Shown one piece after another: positions 51,095 to 60,554 of a DNA stretch of 64,000 nt. The position numbers were made by a program, and so were the translations under genes. The notes below the pieces were generated by a model. It ran no database searches. It saw nothing but the letters and a program-made list of their open reading frames with translations, and was not told the DNA's origin. Source of the stretch: Pseudomonas fluorescens (lineage in GTDB: Bacteria; Pseudomonadota; Gammaproteobacteria; Pseudomonadales; Pseudomonadaceae); assembly GCF_040448305.1 (NCBI RefSeq), contig NZ_CP148752.1, forward strand, positions 1,612,001 through 1,676,000, given 5' to 3'. The first letter of the stretch is position 1. Every line of letters begins with the position of its first letter.

Positions 51095-52882
51095 ATGGCA
51101 GAAGCAGTCGCCGATAACGTTCCGGCCAAGGCCACTCCAATAGACGGCAAGCCGCCGCTGTTCGGGTTGTCCTTCCTGGAAAACCTCTCCGAGATGACCA
51201 TGTTGCGTCAGGTGGGCCTGTTGGTCGGCCTGGCGGCGAGCGTGGCGATTGGTTTTGCCGTGGTGTTATGGTCCCAGCAACCAGACTACCGGCCTCTGTA
51301 CGGCAGCCTTGCCGGCATGGACGCCAAGCAGGTCATGGATACCCTGGCCTCCGCCGACATCCCCTACACCGTCGAACCCAATTCCGGTGCCTTGCTGGTC
51401 AAGGCCGACGACCTGTCCCGCGCGCGGCTCAAGCTCGCGGGCGCTGGTGTCACTCCCAGCGACGGCAACATCGGTTTTGAAATCCTCGACAAGGAACAGG
51501 GGCTGGGCACCAGCCAGTTCATGGAAGCGACCCGCTATCGTCGCGGCCTGGAAGGCGAACTGGCCCGCACCATTTCCAGCCTGAACAACGTCAAGGGTGC
51601 CCGCGTGCATCTGGCGATCCCGAAAAGTTCGGTGTTCGTGCGCGACGAGCGCAAGCCGAGCGCTTCGGTTCTGGTTGAACTCTATTCCGGTCGTTCCTTG
51701 GAGCCGGGTCAGGTGGTGGCCATCATCAACCTGGTGGCGACCAGCGTTCCCGAGCTCAGCAAGTCGCAGATCACCGTGGTCGACCAGAAGGGCAATCTGC
51801 TCTCGGATCAGGCGGAAAACTCCGAACTGACCATGGCCGGCAAGCAGTTCGACTACAGCCGTCGCATGGAAAGCATGCTCACCCAGCGCGTGCACAACAT
51901 CCTGCAGCCGGTGCTGGGCAACGACCGTTACAAGGCTGAAGTCTCGGCCGACGTGGACTTCAGTGCGGTCGAGTCGACTTCCGAGCAGTTCAATCCGGAC
52001 CAGCCGGCATTGCGCAGCGAACAGTCGGTCAACGAACAGCGTACCGCCAGCAATGGTCCGCAAGGCGTACCGGGTGCCTTGAGCAACCAGCCTCCAGCGC
52101 CGGCGTCCGCGCCGCAAACCACCGGTGGCGCCGCTGCGTCGGCCGGCATGGTGCAGCCAGGCCAGCCGCTGATCGATGCCAATGGCCAGCAAATCATGGA
52201 CCCGGCCACCGGTCAGCCGATGCTCGCGCCGTACCCGGCGGACAAGCGTCAACAATCGACCAAGAACTTCGAACTCGACCGTTCCATCAGCCACACCAAG
52301 CAGCAGCAGGGTCGTTTGAATCGCCTGTCGGTGTCGGTGGTGGTCGATGATCAGGTCAAGATCAACCCGGCCAACGGCGAAACCAGCCGTGCGCCATGGA
52401 GCGCCGATGAATTGGCGCGCTTCACTCGCCTGGTTCAGGACGCGGTCGGCTTCGATGCCAGCCGTGGCGACAGCGTCAGCGTGATCAACATGCCGTTCTC
52501 CGCCGAGCGCGGTGAAGTGATTGCCGATATTCCGTTCTACTCCCAGCCGTGGTTCTGGGACATCGTCAAGCAAGTGCTGGGCGTGCTGTTCATTCTGGTG
52601 CTGGTGTTCGGTGTGCTGCGTCCGGTGCTCAACAACATCACCGGGGGCGGCAAGGGCAAGCAGTTGGCTGGTATCGGCAGTGACGCCGAGTTGGGTGGCA
52701 TGGGCGGTCTGGATGGCGAGTTGGCCAACGACCGTGTCAGCCTCGGTGGCCCGACCAGCATTCTGCTGCCGAGCCCGAGCGAAGGTTATGACGCTCAGTT
52801 GAACGCAATCAAGAGTCTGGTGGCAGAAGACCCGGGTCGTGTGGCCCAGGTCGTGAAAGAGTGGATTAACGCAGATGAGTGA
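51095..52882 (+). CDS. fliF: Flagellar MS-ring protein FliF
   Basis: Inner-membrane ring on which the motor assembles. 595 residues: first membrane helix at about 39-59 (QVGLLVGLAASVAIGFAVVL), periplasmic YscJ/FliF domain (DIPYTVEPNSGALLVKADDL, ARVHLAIPKSSVFVR), second helix at about 485-510, and a cytoplasmic C terminus that binds FliG. It overlaps fliG by eight bases. Confidence 0.97.
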   Translation: MAEAVADNVPAKATPIDGKPPLFGLSFLENLSEMTMLRQVGLLVGLAASVAIGFAVVLWSQQPDYRPLYGSLAGMDAKQVMDTLASADIPYTVEPNSGALLVKADDLSRARLKLAGAGVTPSDGNIGFEILDKEQGLGTSQFMEATRYRRGLEGELARTISSLNNVKGARVHLAIPKSSVFVRDERKPSASVLVELYSGRSLEPGQVVAIINLVATSVPELSKSQITVVDQKGNLLSDQAENSELTMAGKQFDYSRRMESMLTQRVHNILQPVLGNDRYKAEVSADVDFSAVESTSEQFNPDQPALRSEQSVNEQRTASNGPQGVPGALSNQPPAPASAPQTTGGAAASAGMVQPGQPLIDANGQQIMDPATGQPMLAPYPADKRQQSTKNFELDRSISHTKQQQGRLNRLSVSVVVDDQVKINPANGETSRAPWSADELARFTRLVQDAVGFDASRGDSVSVINMPFSAERGEVIADIPFYSQPWFWDIVKQVLGVLFILVLVFGVLRPVLNNITGGGKGKQLAGIGSDAELGGMGGLDGELANDRVSLGGPTSILLPSPSEGYDAQLNAIKSLVAEDPGRVAQVVKEWINADE

Positions 52883-53894
52883 TAACCGAGCCGTTGCCGC
52901 CAAACTGTCCAAGGTCGACAAAGCCGCAATCCTGTTGCTGTCCCTGGGCTCCACCGATGCTGCCCAGGTGCTGCGCCACATGGGCCCCAAAGAGGTTCAG
53001 CGCGTGGGCGTGGCCATGGCCCAGATGGGTAATGTGCACCGCGAGCAGGTCGAGCAGGTGATGAGCGAGTTCGTCGATATCGTCGGCGACCAGACCAGCC
53101 TGGGCGTCGGCTCCGACGACTATGTGCGCAAGATGCTCACCCAGGCCCTGGGCGAAGACAAGGCCAATGGCCTGATCGACCGCATCCTGCTCGGTGGCAA
53201 CACCAGCGGCCTCGACAGCCTGAAGTGGATGGAGCCGCGCGCCGTCGCCGACGTGATCCGTTATGAGCACCCGCAGATCCAGGCGATCGTGGTGGCGTAT
53301 CTCGATCCGGACCAGGCCGGTGAAGTGCTCGGCAACTTCGACCACAAGGTGCGGCTGGACATCATCCTGCGCGTGTCTTCGCTGAACACCGTTCAGCCAG
53401 CGGCCCTGAAAGAACTCAACCAGATTCTCGAGAAGCAGTTCTCCGGCAACTCGAATGCCTCGCGCACCACCCTGGGTGGCATCAAGCGCGCGGCGGACAT
53501 CATGAACTTCCTCGACAGCTCGATCGAAGGCCAGCTCATGGACTCGATCCGCGAAGTCGACGAAGACCTGTCCGGTCAGATCGAAGACCTTATGTTCGTG
53601 TTCAACAACCTGGCCGATGTCGACGACCGCGGGATCCAGGCGCTGTTGCGCGAAGTGTCCTCCGATGTGCTGGTGCTGGCCCTCAAGGGATCGGACGAAG
53701 GCGTCAAGGAGAAGATCTTCAAGAACATGTCCAAGCGTGCGGCCGAACTGTTGCGCGACGACCTGGAAGCCAAGGGCCCGGTGCGCGTCAGCGACGTGGA
53801 AACCGCGCAGAAGGAAATCCTCACCATCGCCCGTCGTATGGCCGAAGCCGGAGAGATCGTGCTCGGCGGCAAGGGCGGCGAGGAAATGATCTAA
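52875..53894 (+). CDS. fliG: Flagellar motor switch protein FliG
   Basis: Rotor protein that links the MS ring to FliM and interacts with stators. 339 residues. Typical sequences: KVDKAAILLLSLGSTDAAQV at the N terminus, the EHPQ motif in RYEHPQIQAIVVAYLDPDQA, and the charged torque helix in the C-terminal domain (LRDDLEAKGPVRVSDVE). Confidence 0.97.
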   Translation: MSDNRAVAAKLSKVDKAAILLLSLGSTDAAQVLRHMGPKEVQRVGVAMAQMGNVHREQVEQVMSEFVDIVGDQTSLGVGSDDYVRKMLTQALGEDKANGLIDRILLGGNTSGLDSLKWMEPRAVADVIRYEHPQIQAIVVAYLDPDQAGEVLGNFDHKVRLDIILRVSSLNTVQPAALKELNQILEKQFSGNSNASRTTLGGIKRAADIMNFLDSSIEGQLMDSIREVDEDLSGQIEDLMFVFNNLADVDDRGIQALLREVSSDVLVLALKGSDEGVKEKIFKNMSKRAAELLRDDLEAKGPVRVSDVETAQKEILTIARRMAEAGEIVLGGKGGEEMI

Positions 53895-53898
53895 CACC

Positions 53899-54696
53899 AT
53901 GGCCAAGAATGATGTTGCACCCACTGACCTGATCCGGGCCAGGGATGTCAGTGGCTTCGATACCTGGGCGCTGCCCAGCTTCGACCCGCCGGAACCCGAG
54001 CCGGAACCAACGCCTGAACCCGAGCCGCCGGAAATGGAGGAAGTGCCGCTGGAGGAAGTCCAGCCACTGACCCTCGAAGAGCTCGAAAGCATTCGCCAGG
54101 AAGCCTACAACGAAGGTTTCGCGGTGGGTGAGAAAGAGGGTTTCCACAGCACCACGCTCAAGGTCCGCCAGGAAGCCGAACAGGCATTGGCGCCGAAGCT
54201 TGCCGGCCTGGAGCAACTGATGACCCATCTGTTCGAGCCCATCGCCGAGCAGGACACCCAGATCGAAAAGTCCCTGGTCGACCTCGTGCAACACATCACC
54301 AGACAGGTGATCCAGCGCGAACTGGCCATCGACTCGACGCAGATCGAACACGTCATGCGCGAGGCGCTCAAGCTGTTGCCACTGGGCGTGGGCAATGTGC
54401 GGTTGTACATCAATCCGCAGGATTTCGCACAGGTCAAAGCCCTGCGCGAACGCCATGAAGAAACCTGGCGCATCGTCGAGGACGAATCGTTGTTGCCTGG
54501 CGGTTGCCGGGTCGAGACGGAACACAGCCGCATCGACGCCACGGTGGAAACCCGCATCGCGCAGGTGATGGACAAGCTGTTCGACCAGTTGCACGAGCAA
54601 ACCTTGCACCCGGCCGCGCCGGACGTGAGCCTGGAGCTGCCGATCGACAGCAAGCCTGCGACCGCGCCAGAAGCGGATGCACCTGATGCGCCTTGA
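53899..54696 (+). CDS. fliH: Flagellar assembly protein FliH
   Basis: Negative regulator and anchor of the FliI ATPase in the export apparatus. 265 residues: acidic Pro/Glu-rich N terminus (PPEPEPEPTPEPEPPEME), coiled middle (EAYNEGFAVGEKEGFHSTTL), and a C-terminal domain resembling the peripheral stalk of F-type ATPases (LVQHITRQVIQRELAIDS). It overlaps the fliI start by 11 bases. Confidence 0.94.
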   Translation: MAKNDVAPTDLIRARDVSGFDTWALPSFDPPEPEPEPTPEPEPPEMEEVPLEEVQPLTLEELESIRQEAYNEGFAVGEKEGFHSTTLKVRQEAEQALAPKLAGLEQLMTHLFEPIAEQDTQIEKSLVDLVQHITRQVIQRELAIDSTQIEHVMREALKLLPLGVGNVRLYINPQDFAQVKALRERHEETWRIVEDESLLPGGCRVETEHSRIDATVETRIAQVMDKLFDQLHEQTLHPAAPDVSLELPIDSKPATAPEADAPDAP

Positions 54697-56044
54697 ACGC
54701 ACCAGCTTCGCCAAGCGCCTGGGCAGTTACGCCGAGGCCACGGAGCTGGCCGGCTCACCGATCCTCGAGGGCCGCTTGCTGCGCATGGTCGGCCTGACCC
54801 TCGAAGCCGAAGGCCTGCGCGCCGCCATGGGCAGCCGTTGCATGGTGATCAACGACGACAGCTATCACCCGGTGCAGGTCGAAGCCGAAGTCATGGGCTT
54901 CTCCGGCAGCAAAGTCTTTCTGATGCCAGTCGGCAGCGTCGCCGGTATCGCCCCCGGCGCCCGCGTTGTTCCCTTGTCCGATACCGGGCGTTTGCCGATG
55001 GGCATGAGCATGCTCGGGCGGGTGCTGGATGGCGCCGGTCGCGCGCTGGACGGCAAGGGCGGGATGAAGGCCGAAGACTGGGTGCCAATGGATGGCCCGA
55101 CCATCAACCCGCTCAAGCGCGAACCGATCAGTGAACCGCTGGACGTGGGTATTCGCTGCATCAACGGCATGTTGACGGTCGGTCGCGGTCAACGGCTCGG
55201 GCTGTTCGCCGGTACTGGCGTCGGTAAATCCGTGCTGTTGGGCATGATGACGCGCTTCACCGAGGCCGACATCATCGTCGTCGGGCTGATCGGTGAGCGG
55301 GGTCGCGAAGTTAAAGAGTTCATCGAGCACATCCTCGGTGAAGAAGGGCTCAAGCGTTCAGTGGTGGTGGCGTCCCCGGCGGACGATGCGCCGCTGATGC
55401 GACTGCGCGCGGCCATGTATTGCACGCGCATCGCCGAATATTTTCGCGACAAGGGCAAGAACGTCCTGTTGCTCATGGATTCGCTGACCCGTTTCGCCCA
55501 GGCCCAGCGGGAAATCGCCCTGGCCATCGGCGAGCCGCCGGCGACCAAGGGCTATCCGCCGTCGGTGTTCGCCAAGCTGCCGAAACTGGTGGAACGGGCC
55601 GGCAACGCGGAGAAGGGCGGTGGTTCGATCACCGCGTTCTACACCGTGCTGTCCGAAGGCGACGACCAGCAGGACCCGATTGCCGACTCGGCGCGGGGCG
55701 TGCTCGACGGACACATCGTGCTGTCCCGGCGTCTGGCCGAGGAAGGGCATTACCCGGCCATCGACATCGAGGCGTCCATCAGCCGGGTGATGCCGGCGGT
55801 GGTGTCGCCGGAACACATGGCCCGTGCGCAATATTTCAAGCAATTGTGGTCGCGCTATCAGCAGAGTCGCGACCTGATCAGCGTCGGCGCCTATGTCGCC
55901 GGCGGCGATCGCGAGACCGACCTGGCGATTTCCCTGCAACCGCAACTGGTCAAATACCTGCGGCAGGGCCTCAACGACAGCATCAGCCTGGGTGAAAGCG
56001 AGGCATATCTCGCTTCGATCTTCGCGCCCGCGGCAGGCGGTTAA
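54686..56044 (+). CDS. fliI: Flagellum-specific ATPase FliI
   Basis: Hexameric ATPase that drives unfolding and delivery of export substrates. 452 residues from ATG 54686 (MRLERTSFAKRLGSYAEATE); ATG 54677 would add three residues. Walker A is GLFAGTGVGKSVLLGMMTRF, Walker B in NVLLLMDSLTRFAQAQREIA, plus GYPPSVFAKLPKLVERAGNA, all F1-beta-like. Confidence 0.97.
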   Translation: MRLERTSFAKRLGSYAEATELAGSPILEGRLLRMVGLTLEAEGLRAAMGSRCMVINDDSYHPVQVEAEVMGFSGSKVFLMPVGSVAGIAPGARVVPLSDTGRLPMGMSMLGRVLDGAGRALDGKGGMKAEDWVPMDGPTINPLKREPISEPLDVGIRCINGMLTVGRGQRLGLFAGTGVGKSVLLGMMTRFTEADIIVVGLIGERGREVKEFIEHILGEEGLKRSVVVASPADDAPLMRLRAAMYCTRIAEYFRDKGKNVLLLMDSLTRFAQAQREIALAIGEPPATKGYPPSVFAKLPKLVERAGNAEKGGGSITAFYTVLSEGDDQQDPIADSARGVLDGHIVLSRRLAEEGHYPAIDIEASISRVMPAVVSPEHMARAQYFKQLWSRYQQSRDLISVGAYVAGGDRETDLAISLQPQLVKYLRQGLNDSISLGESEAYLASIFAPAAGG

Positions 56045-56050
56045 GCGGTC

Positions 56051-56500
56051 ATGGCCCTGAGTCGGGCAGGAAGGCTGGCGCCGGTGGTGGAAATGGCCGA
56101 AAAGGCCGAGAAAACCGCGGTCCAGCGCCTGGGGCACTTTCAAGGGCAGGTTCGCCTGGCACAAAGCAAACTCGCCGACCTCGAAGCCTTCCGTCTCGAC
56201 TATCAGGAGCAATGGATCGTGCGCGGCAGCGGCGGCGTCTCGGGTCAATGGTTGCTGGGCTATCAGGGCTTTCTCGCGCAACTGGGCACGGCCATCGACC
56301 AGCAGCGACAAAGCCTGGCCTGGCATCAGAACAACCTGAACAAGGCCCGGGACACCTGGCAGCAGGCGTTTGCCCGGGTCGAAGGTTTGCGCAAGCTGGT
56401 TCAGCGCTATGCCGATGAAGCGCGGGCGCTTGAGGACCGGCGCGAACAGAAACTGCTGGATGAATTGTCCCAGCGTTTGCCGCGCGAGAACCCCTATTGA
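56051..56500 (+). CDS. fliJ: Flagellar export protein FliJ
   Basis: Central-stalk-like chaperone-escort protein interacting with FliI and FlhA. 149 residues, almost entirely coiled coil (AEKAEKTAVQRLGHFQGQVR; KLADLEAFRLDYQEQWI). Ends the fliEFGHIJ group; an 88-base gap follows before the STAS gene. Confidence 0.94.
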   Translation: MALSRAGRLAPVVEMAEKAEKTAVQRLGHFQGQVRLAQSKLADLEAFRLDYQEQWIVRGSGGVSGQWLLGYQGFLAQLGTAIDQQRQSLAWHQNNLNKARDTWQQAFARVEGLRKLVQRYADEARALEDRREQKLLDELSQRLPRENPY

Positions 56501-56588
56501 GCGAGCTTTCAAAAACAGGCTGGCTTGCCCCCATCCACAGCTGGTGCTAAACCTTCTAAACGTTCTCCAAAGACAAGGAAGCCATTGA

Positions 56589-56888
56589 ATGTCAGTCGTT
56601 ACCGAAGTGTCCCCTGATGGGCAAAAGTTGACGATATCGGTCAAAGGACGATTCGATTTCGCCAAGCATCAGGAATTTCGTCAGTCCTACGAAGATAAAC
56701 AGCTATCGGCAGTTGTGGTCGACCTGAAAGACGCCACATACCTCGACAGCTCGGCCCTGGGCATGCTGCTTTTGCTGCGCGATCACGCCGGTGGCGACAA
56801 CTCCGATGTGCGCGTCGTCAACAGCAGTATCGACGTGCGCAAAATCCTCGCCATCTCCAACTTCGACAAATTGTTCGACATCAGTTGA
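56589..56888 (+). CDS. STAS-domain anti-sigma factor antagonist (HsbA-like)
   Basis: 99-residue single STAS domain. The phosphorylatable Ser lies in ATYLDSSALGMLLLLRDH (Ser54 or Ser55). Homologue by context of HsbA of P. aeruginosa (PA3347), which with HsbR and HptB sets FlgM activity and c-di-GMP according to phosphorylation. It precedes the phosphatase gene with a four-base overlap region. In P. aeruginosa these genes lie beside flgM; here they sit within the fli genes. Confidence 0.88.
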   Translation: MSVVTEVSPDGQKLTISVKGRFDFAKHQEFRQSYEDKQLSAVVVDLKDATYLDSSALGMLLLLRDHAGGDNSDVRVVNSSIDVRKILAISNFDKLFDIS

Positions 56889-56893
56889 ATGCC

Positions 56894-58600
56894 ATGCAGC
56901 CACTGGAGCCGCTGACGATCCTGATTGCCGAGGACAGCGCCGCCGATCGCCTGCTGCTGTCGAGCATCCTGCGCCGCCTGGGGCACGACGTGCTGACGGC
57001 GGCCAACGGCGCCGAAGCGGTCGACACGTTTCGCCAGCAACAACCGCACCTGGTGTTGATGGATGCGATGATGCCGGTCATGGACGGCTTCGAGGCGGCC
57101 CGGCAAATCAAGGCCTTGGCCGGGGAAACCCTGGTGCCGATCATCTTCCTCACGTCGTTGTCCGAAAACGAAGCCCTGGCCCGCTGCCTGGAAGTCGGCG
57201 GTGACGACTTTCTGGCAAAGCCGTACAACCAGGTGATTCTCGCTGCCAAGATCAAGGCGATGGATCGCTTGCGGCGCTTGCAGGACACCGTACTGCAACA
57301 GCGTGACCAGATCGCCCGGCACCACGACTACCTGCTCAACGAACAGCGCGTGGCCAAGGCCGTTTTCGACAAGGTGGCGCACTCCGGCTGCCTGAATGCC
57401 GCTGCGAATATCCGTTATCTGCAATCGCCCTATGCGCTGTTCAACGGCGACCTGTTGCTGGCCGCGTTCACCCCGGCCGGAGACATGCACGTGCTGCTGG
57501 GCGACTTCACCGGCCACGGTCTGCCGGCGGCGGTGGGCGCCATGCCTCTTGCCGAAGTCTTCTACGGGATGACCGCCAAAGGCTACGGCGTGGCGGAAAC
57601 CCTGCGCGAGATGAATGCCAAGCTCAAGCGCATCCTGCCGGTGGACATGTTCTGCTGTGCCACGTTGCTGTGCCTGAGTTTTCAGCGTCGTTCGGTGGAA
57701 GTCTGGAACGGCGGAATGCCGGACGGTTACCTGCATCGCGTTGCCAGTGGCGAGCGAACGCCTCTGCCGGCGCGGCACCTGCCTTTGGGGGTGCTGAGCC
57801 CGGAATCCTTCGATGAGCGTACCGAGGTGTTTCCCATGGCGCTCGGGGATCGGGTGTTTCTCCTGTCCGATGGGGTGATCGACACCTGCGACGCCAACGA
57901 TCAGTTGTTTGGCGTGCAGCGATTGCAGCAGGTGTTTGCCGCCAATCGCCAGCCAGATGCGCTGTTCGAAGAGATCGAGCAGGCGCTGCGACAGTTTGGC
58001 GCAGAAGCGCGTGACGATGTCAGCATGGTCGAAATCAGCCTGCTGGAGTCGGCGCAGATCACTGCGCCGGTGTTGGTCTACTCCGACAGCGGCCAGTCCT
58101 GCCCGCTGGACTGGTCGGTGAGTTTCGAGTTTCGCGCCGCCACGCTCAAGCGCTTCAATCCCTTACCCTATCTGTTGCAGTTGCTGCTTGAGGTGCATGG
58201 CCTCCGGGCTCAGAGCAGTGCGCTCTACAGTGTGCTGGCGGAGCTCTATTCCAATGCGCTGGAGCACGGCGTGCTGGGGCTGGATTCGAGCCTCAAACGC
58301 GATGCCTCGGGGTTTGCGCGGTATTATCAAGAGCGCAATACCCGGCTGGACGAGCTTCAGGAAGGCTATGTACGGTTACATTTCAAGGTGGCGCCAACAA
58401 GTGACGGCGGTTGCCTGACCATTCACATCGAAGACAGCGGCAAGGGTTTCGATGTCGAGCGGGTGATGGCAAGACCTGTGGATGACATCCGCCTGTCGGG
58501 ACGTGGCGTCAGTCTGATCCGTCAGTTGGGGCGTAATGCCCGCTGGATCGACGATGGTCGAAGTGCACGCGTGGAGTTTGTCTGGGAGGCTCTGGCATAA
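56894..58600 (+). CDS. Response regulator/PP2C phosphatase/kinase (HsbR-like)
   Basis: 568 residues in three parts: receiver (about 8-125) with phospho-Asp in LVLMDAMMPVMDGFEAARQ; SpoIIE/PP2C phosphatase (about 185-390; LLGDFTGHGLPAAVGAMPLA and FLLSDGVIDTCDANDQLFG); HATPase anti-sigma kinase domain (about 420-568; LYSNALEHGVLGL, SGRGVSLIRQLG). This is the arrangement of HsbR (PA3346), which both dephosphorylates and phosphorylates the STAS partner under control of HptB. I start at ATG 56894 (MQPLEPLTILIAEDS); the TTG at 56885 is an alternative. Confidence 0.9.
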   Translation: MQPLEPLTILIAEDSAADRLLLSSILRRLGHDVLTAANGAEAVDTFRQQQPHLVLMDAMMPVMDGFEAARQIKALAGETLVPIIFLTSLSENEALARCLEVGGDDFLAKPYNQVILAAKIKAMDRLRRLQDTVLQQRDQIARHHDYLLNEQRVAKAVFDKVAHSGCLNAAANIRYLQSPYALFNGDLLLAAFTPAGDMHVLLGDFTGHGLPAAVGAMPLAEVFYGMTAKGYGVAETLREMNAKLKRILPVDMFCCATLLCLSFQRRSVEVWNGGMPDGYLHRVASGERTPLPARHLPLGVLSPESFDERTEVFPMALGDRVFLLSDGVIDTCDANDQLFGVQRLQQVFAANRQPDALFEEIEQALRQFGAEARDDVSMVEISLLESAQITAPVLVYSDSGQSCPLDWSVSFEFRAATLKRFNPLPYLLQLLLEVHGLRAQSSALYSVLAELYSNALEHGVLGLDSSLKRDASGFARYYQERNTRLDELQEGYVRLHFKVAPTSDGGCLTIHIEDSGKGFDVERVMARPVDDIRLSGRGVSLIRQLGRNARWIDDGRSARVEFVWEALA

Positions 58601-58630
58601 TCCGCGCATTCTTGATCAAGGAGTGAGCAA

Positions 58631-58981
58631 GTGGACGACACACATGTGGATCGCGACGTGCTGAGTGCATTGCAGGAAGTGATGGAAGAGGGCTATCCGG
58701 ATCTGCTGGATATCTTTCTTGCGGACTCCGAAGAGCGCCTGCAAGTATTGAGAACAGCTGACAGTACCGCACTGCTCGTTGAAACCGCCCATAGTTTCAA
58801 AGGCAGCAGCAGCAATATGGGCGCGCGCAGGCTGACCGAGCTCTGCCATCAACTTGAGCAGCAGGCCAGAAGTTTGCCATGCACCGCCATTGCGGAACTG
58901 GTCGGCGAAATCGATCGCGAGTTCGCCGCGATCCGGCCTCTGTACGAAGCTGAACGACAGCATTGCCCGACGAAAATCTGA
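58631..58981 (+). CDS. Histidine phosphotransfer protein (HptB-like)
   Basis: 116-residue Hpt domain with the phospho-His in VETAHSFKGSSSNMGARR (His54). Starts with GTG after GGAGTGAGC. In P. aeruginosa HptB receives phosphate from several hybrid kinases and passes it to HsbR, controlling swarming and biofilm. The same chain is predicted here, next to the HsbR- and HsbA-like genes. Confidence 0.9.
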   Translation: MDDTHVDRDVLSALQEVMEEGYPDLLDIFLADSEERLQVLRTADSTALLVETAHSFKGSSSNMGARRLTELCHQLEQQARSLPCTAIAELVGEIDREFAAIRPLYEAERQHCPTKI

Positions 58982-59015
58982 GCATTCGCCGCATTTGCTC
59001 TCCTCCGAGTGAAAC

Positions 59016-59031
59016 TGGCTCGACCTTTGCA
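59016..59031 (+). promoter_or_regulatory. Sigma-54 promoter of fliK
   Basis: TGGCTCGACCTTTGCA keeps GG-N10-GC and lies 50 bases before the fliK start. Confidence 0.75.
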
Positions 59032-59080
59032 GTTAACTCTCCAACTGTACTTATGAGCCCCGTGCAGCGGAGACCGTTTC

Positions 59081-60445
59081 ATGCCCGTTACCCCCAATGT
59101 TCTGCTTCAGGCCTCCAGACAGGCCAAGACTCAGGCCGCCTGCGCCAATCCTCCGGCGCAGACCGCTGAGCCCGGGGACAAGGCCGCAAGCTTCGCTCAT
59201 GTCTATGCCAATCAGGCCCAGAGCAAGCCCGATGCGTTGGCGGATGCCTCGGTCAAGCCGGGGCGCGAAAAAAGCTCCGATGTCGCCGGAAAAGAAGACA
59301 CTGGCGACGACAAACCTGCCGCCGGGGAACCGGTGGTTGCCGATGGCGGCAAATCCTTGCCTGCCGACACACCGATGCAGGCTGACGACAAGACTGTCGG
59401 TGATGAAGCGTCAGTTGCCGATCCGGCTCCGGTCGTCGATGCCGCACCGCTCGATCCGGCGATTGATCCTTCATTGCAGCCAGTCCTTCAGCCAGTCGTG
59501 CCGGCACCGGTAGCACCCGCCGTGGCCGACACCGTGCAACCTGCCGTTGAAGCGCCAGTTGCCGCCGCGGCTACGGTTACGGCTGCAATCGCTCCAGCGC
59601 TGGCCACTACCGACGGCGATTTCGATCCCTCGACCGATCCGCTCGATGCATTGCCGGCGGTGCGCCTGGCGATGGAGCAGAGCGGTCACGTATCGGCTTC
59701 CAGCCAGGCGCAGCCCAAGGCTGCACCGACACAGGTGCAAGCCCAGGCCGACGGTGAGCTGACACCGGCGCAAAACTTTGCCGCCGGCACGGCGACCCTG
59801 CTGGATGTTCAGGGCGACAAGAGCAGCACCGGTCAGGGCGACGACAAGGCTTTCAGTGGCTTGATCGATGACGGCCTGAAGGATCTCAAGTCCGCCAGCA
59901 GCGACACCCGTGTCGATGATTTCGCCAACCGTCTGGCAGCGCTGACACAGGCGGCCACACCGAAGACCGCCAATGCCTTGCCGGTGAACCAGCCGATTGC
60001 CATGCACCAGAGCGGCTGGACCGAAGAGGTGGTGAACCGGGTCATGTACCTGTCCAGCGCCAATCTCAAGGCCGCGGACATCCAGTTGCAGCCCGCTGAG
60101 CTGGGGCGCCTGGACATTCGGGTGAGCATGGTTCCCGATCAACAGACCCAGGTCACGTTCATGAGTGCGCATCCGGGTGTCCGTGAGGCGCTGGATGGCC
60201 AGGTCCATCGCTTGCGCGACATGTTCGCGCAGCAGGGCATGGGGCAGGTCGATGTCAACGTTTCGGACCAGTCCCGTGGTTCGCAGCAAGGGCAGGAACA
60301 AGCCCGGCAAAACCAGAGCGGGCGGACCAGTGCCATCGGCGGTCGCCTCGATTCAATGGATGACGACATCACCTCGAGCGTCGCTGAAGTAGCGGCCAAT
60401 ACCACCAGCGTGATCGGCTCCAGCGTGGTCGATTACTACGCCTGA
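59081..60445 (+). CDS. fliK: Flagellar hook-length control protein FliK
   Basis: Molecular ruler that stops hook growth and switches export specificity. 454 residues: a long low-complexity N-terminal region rich in Ala, Asp and Pro and a conserved C-terminal domain (about 310-410; VMYLSSANLKAADIQLQPAE, then LGRLDIRVSMVPDQQTQVTF). A Gln-rich tail follows. The start ATG is preceded by a GAGA-type site; a sigma-54 promoter lies upstream. Confidence 0.93.
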   Translation: MPVTPNVLLQASRQAKTQAACANPPAQTAEPGDKAASFAHVYANQAQSKPDALADASVKPGREKSSDVAGKEDTGDDKPAAGEPVVADGGKSLPADTPMQADDKTVGDEASVADPAPVVDAAPLDPAIDPSLQPVLQPVVPAPVAPAVADTVQPAVEAPVAAAATVTAAIAPALATTDGDFDPSTDPLDALPAVRLAMEQSGHVSASSQAQPKAAPTQVQAQADGELTPAQNFAAGTATLLDVQGDKSSTGQGDDKAFSGLIDDGLKDLKSASSDTRVDDFANRLAALTQAATPKTANALPVNQPIAMHQSGWTEEVVNRVMYLSSANLKAADIQLQPAELGRLDIRVSMVPDQQTQVTFMSAHPGVREALDGQVHRLRDMFAQQGMGQVDVNVSDQSRGSQQGQEQARQNQSGRTSAIGGRLDSMDDDITSSVAEVAANTTSVIGSSVVDYYA

Positions 60446-60463
60446 CGAACACAACACCTGACC

Positions 60464-60554
60464 CTGTGGGAGCGAGCTTGCTCGCGATGGCGGTGTAACA
60501 TTCAACATCTTTGTTGACTGCCACACCGCCATCGCGAGCAGGCTCGCTCCTACA
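60464..60554. repeat. REP doublet with mixed arms
   Basis: Left arm CTGTGGGAGCGAGCTTGCTC, right arm GAGCAGGCTCGCTCCTACA: the two arms belong to different REP variants. The right arm ends at 60554, one base before the fliL sigma-54 promoter. Confidence 0.88.
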
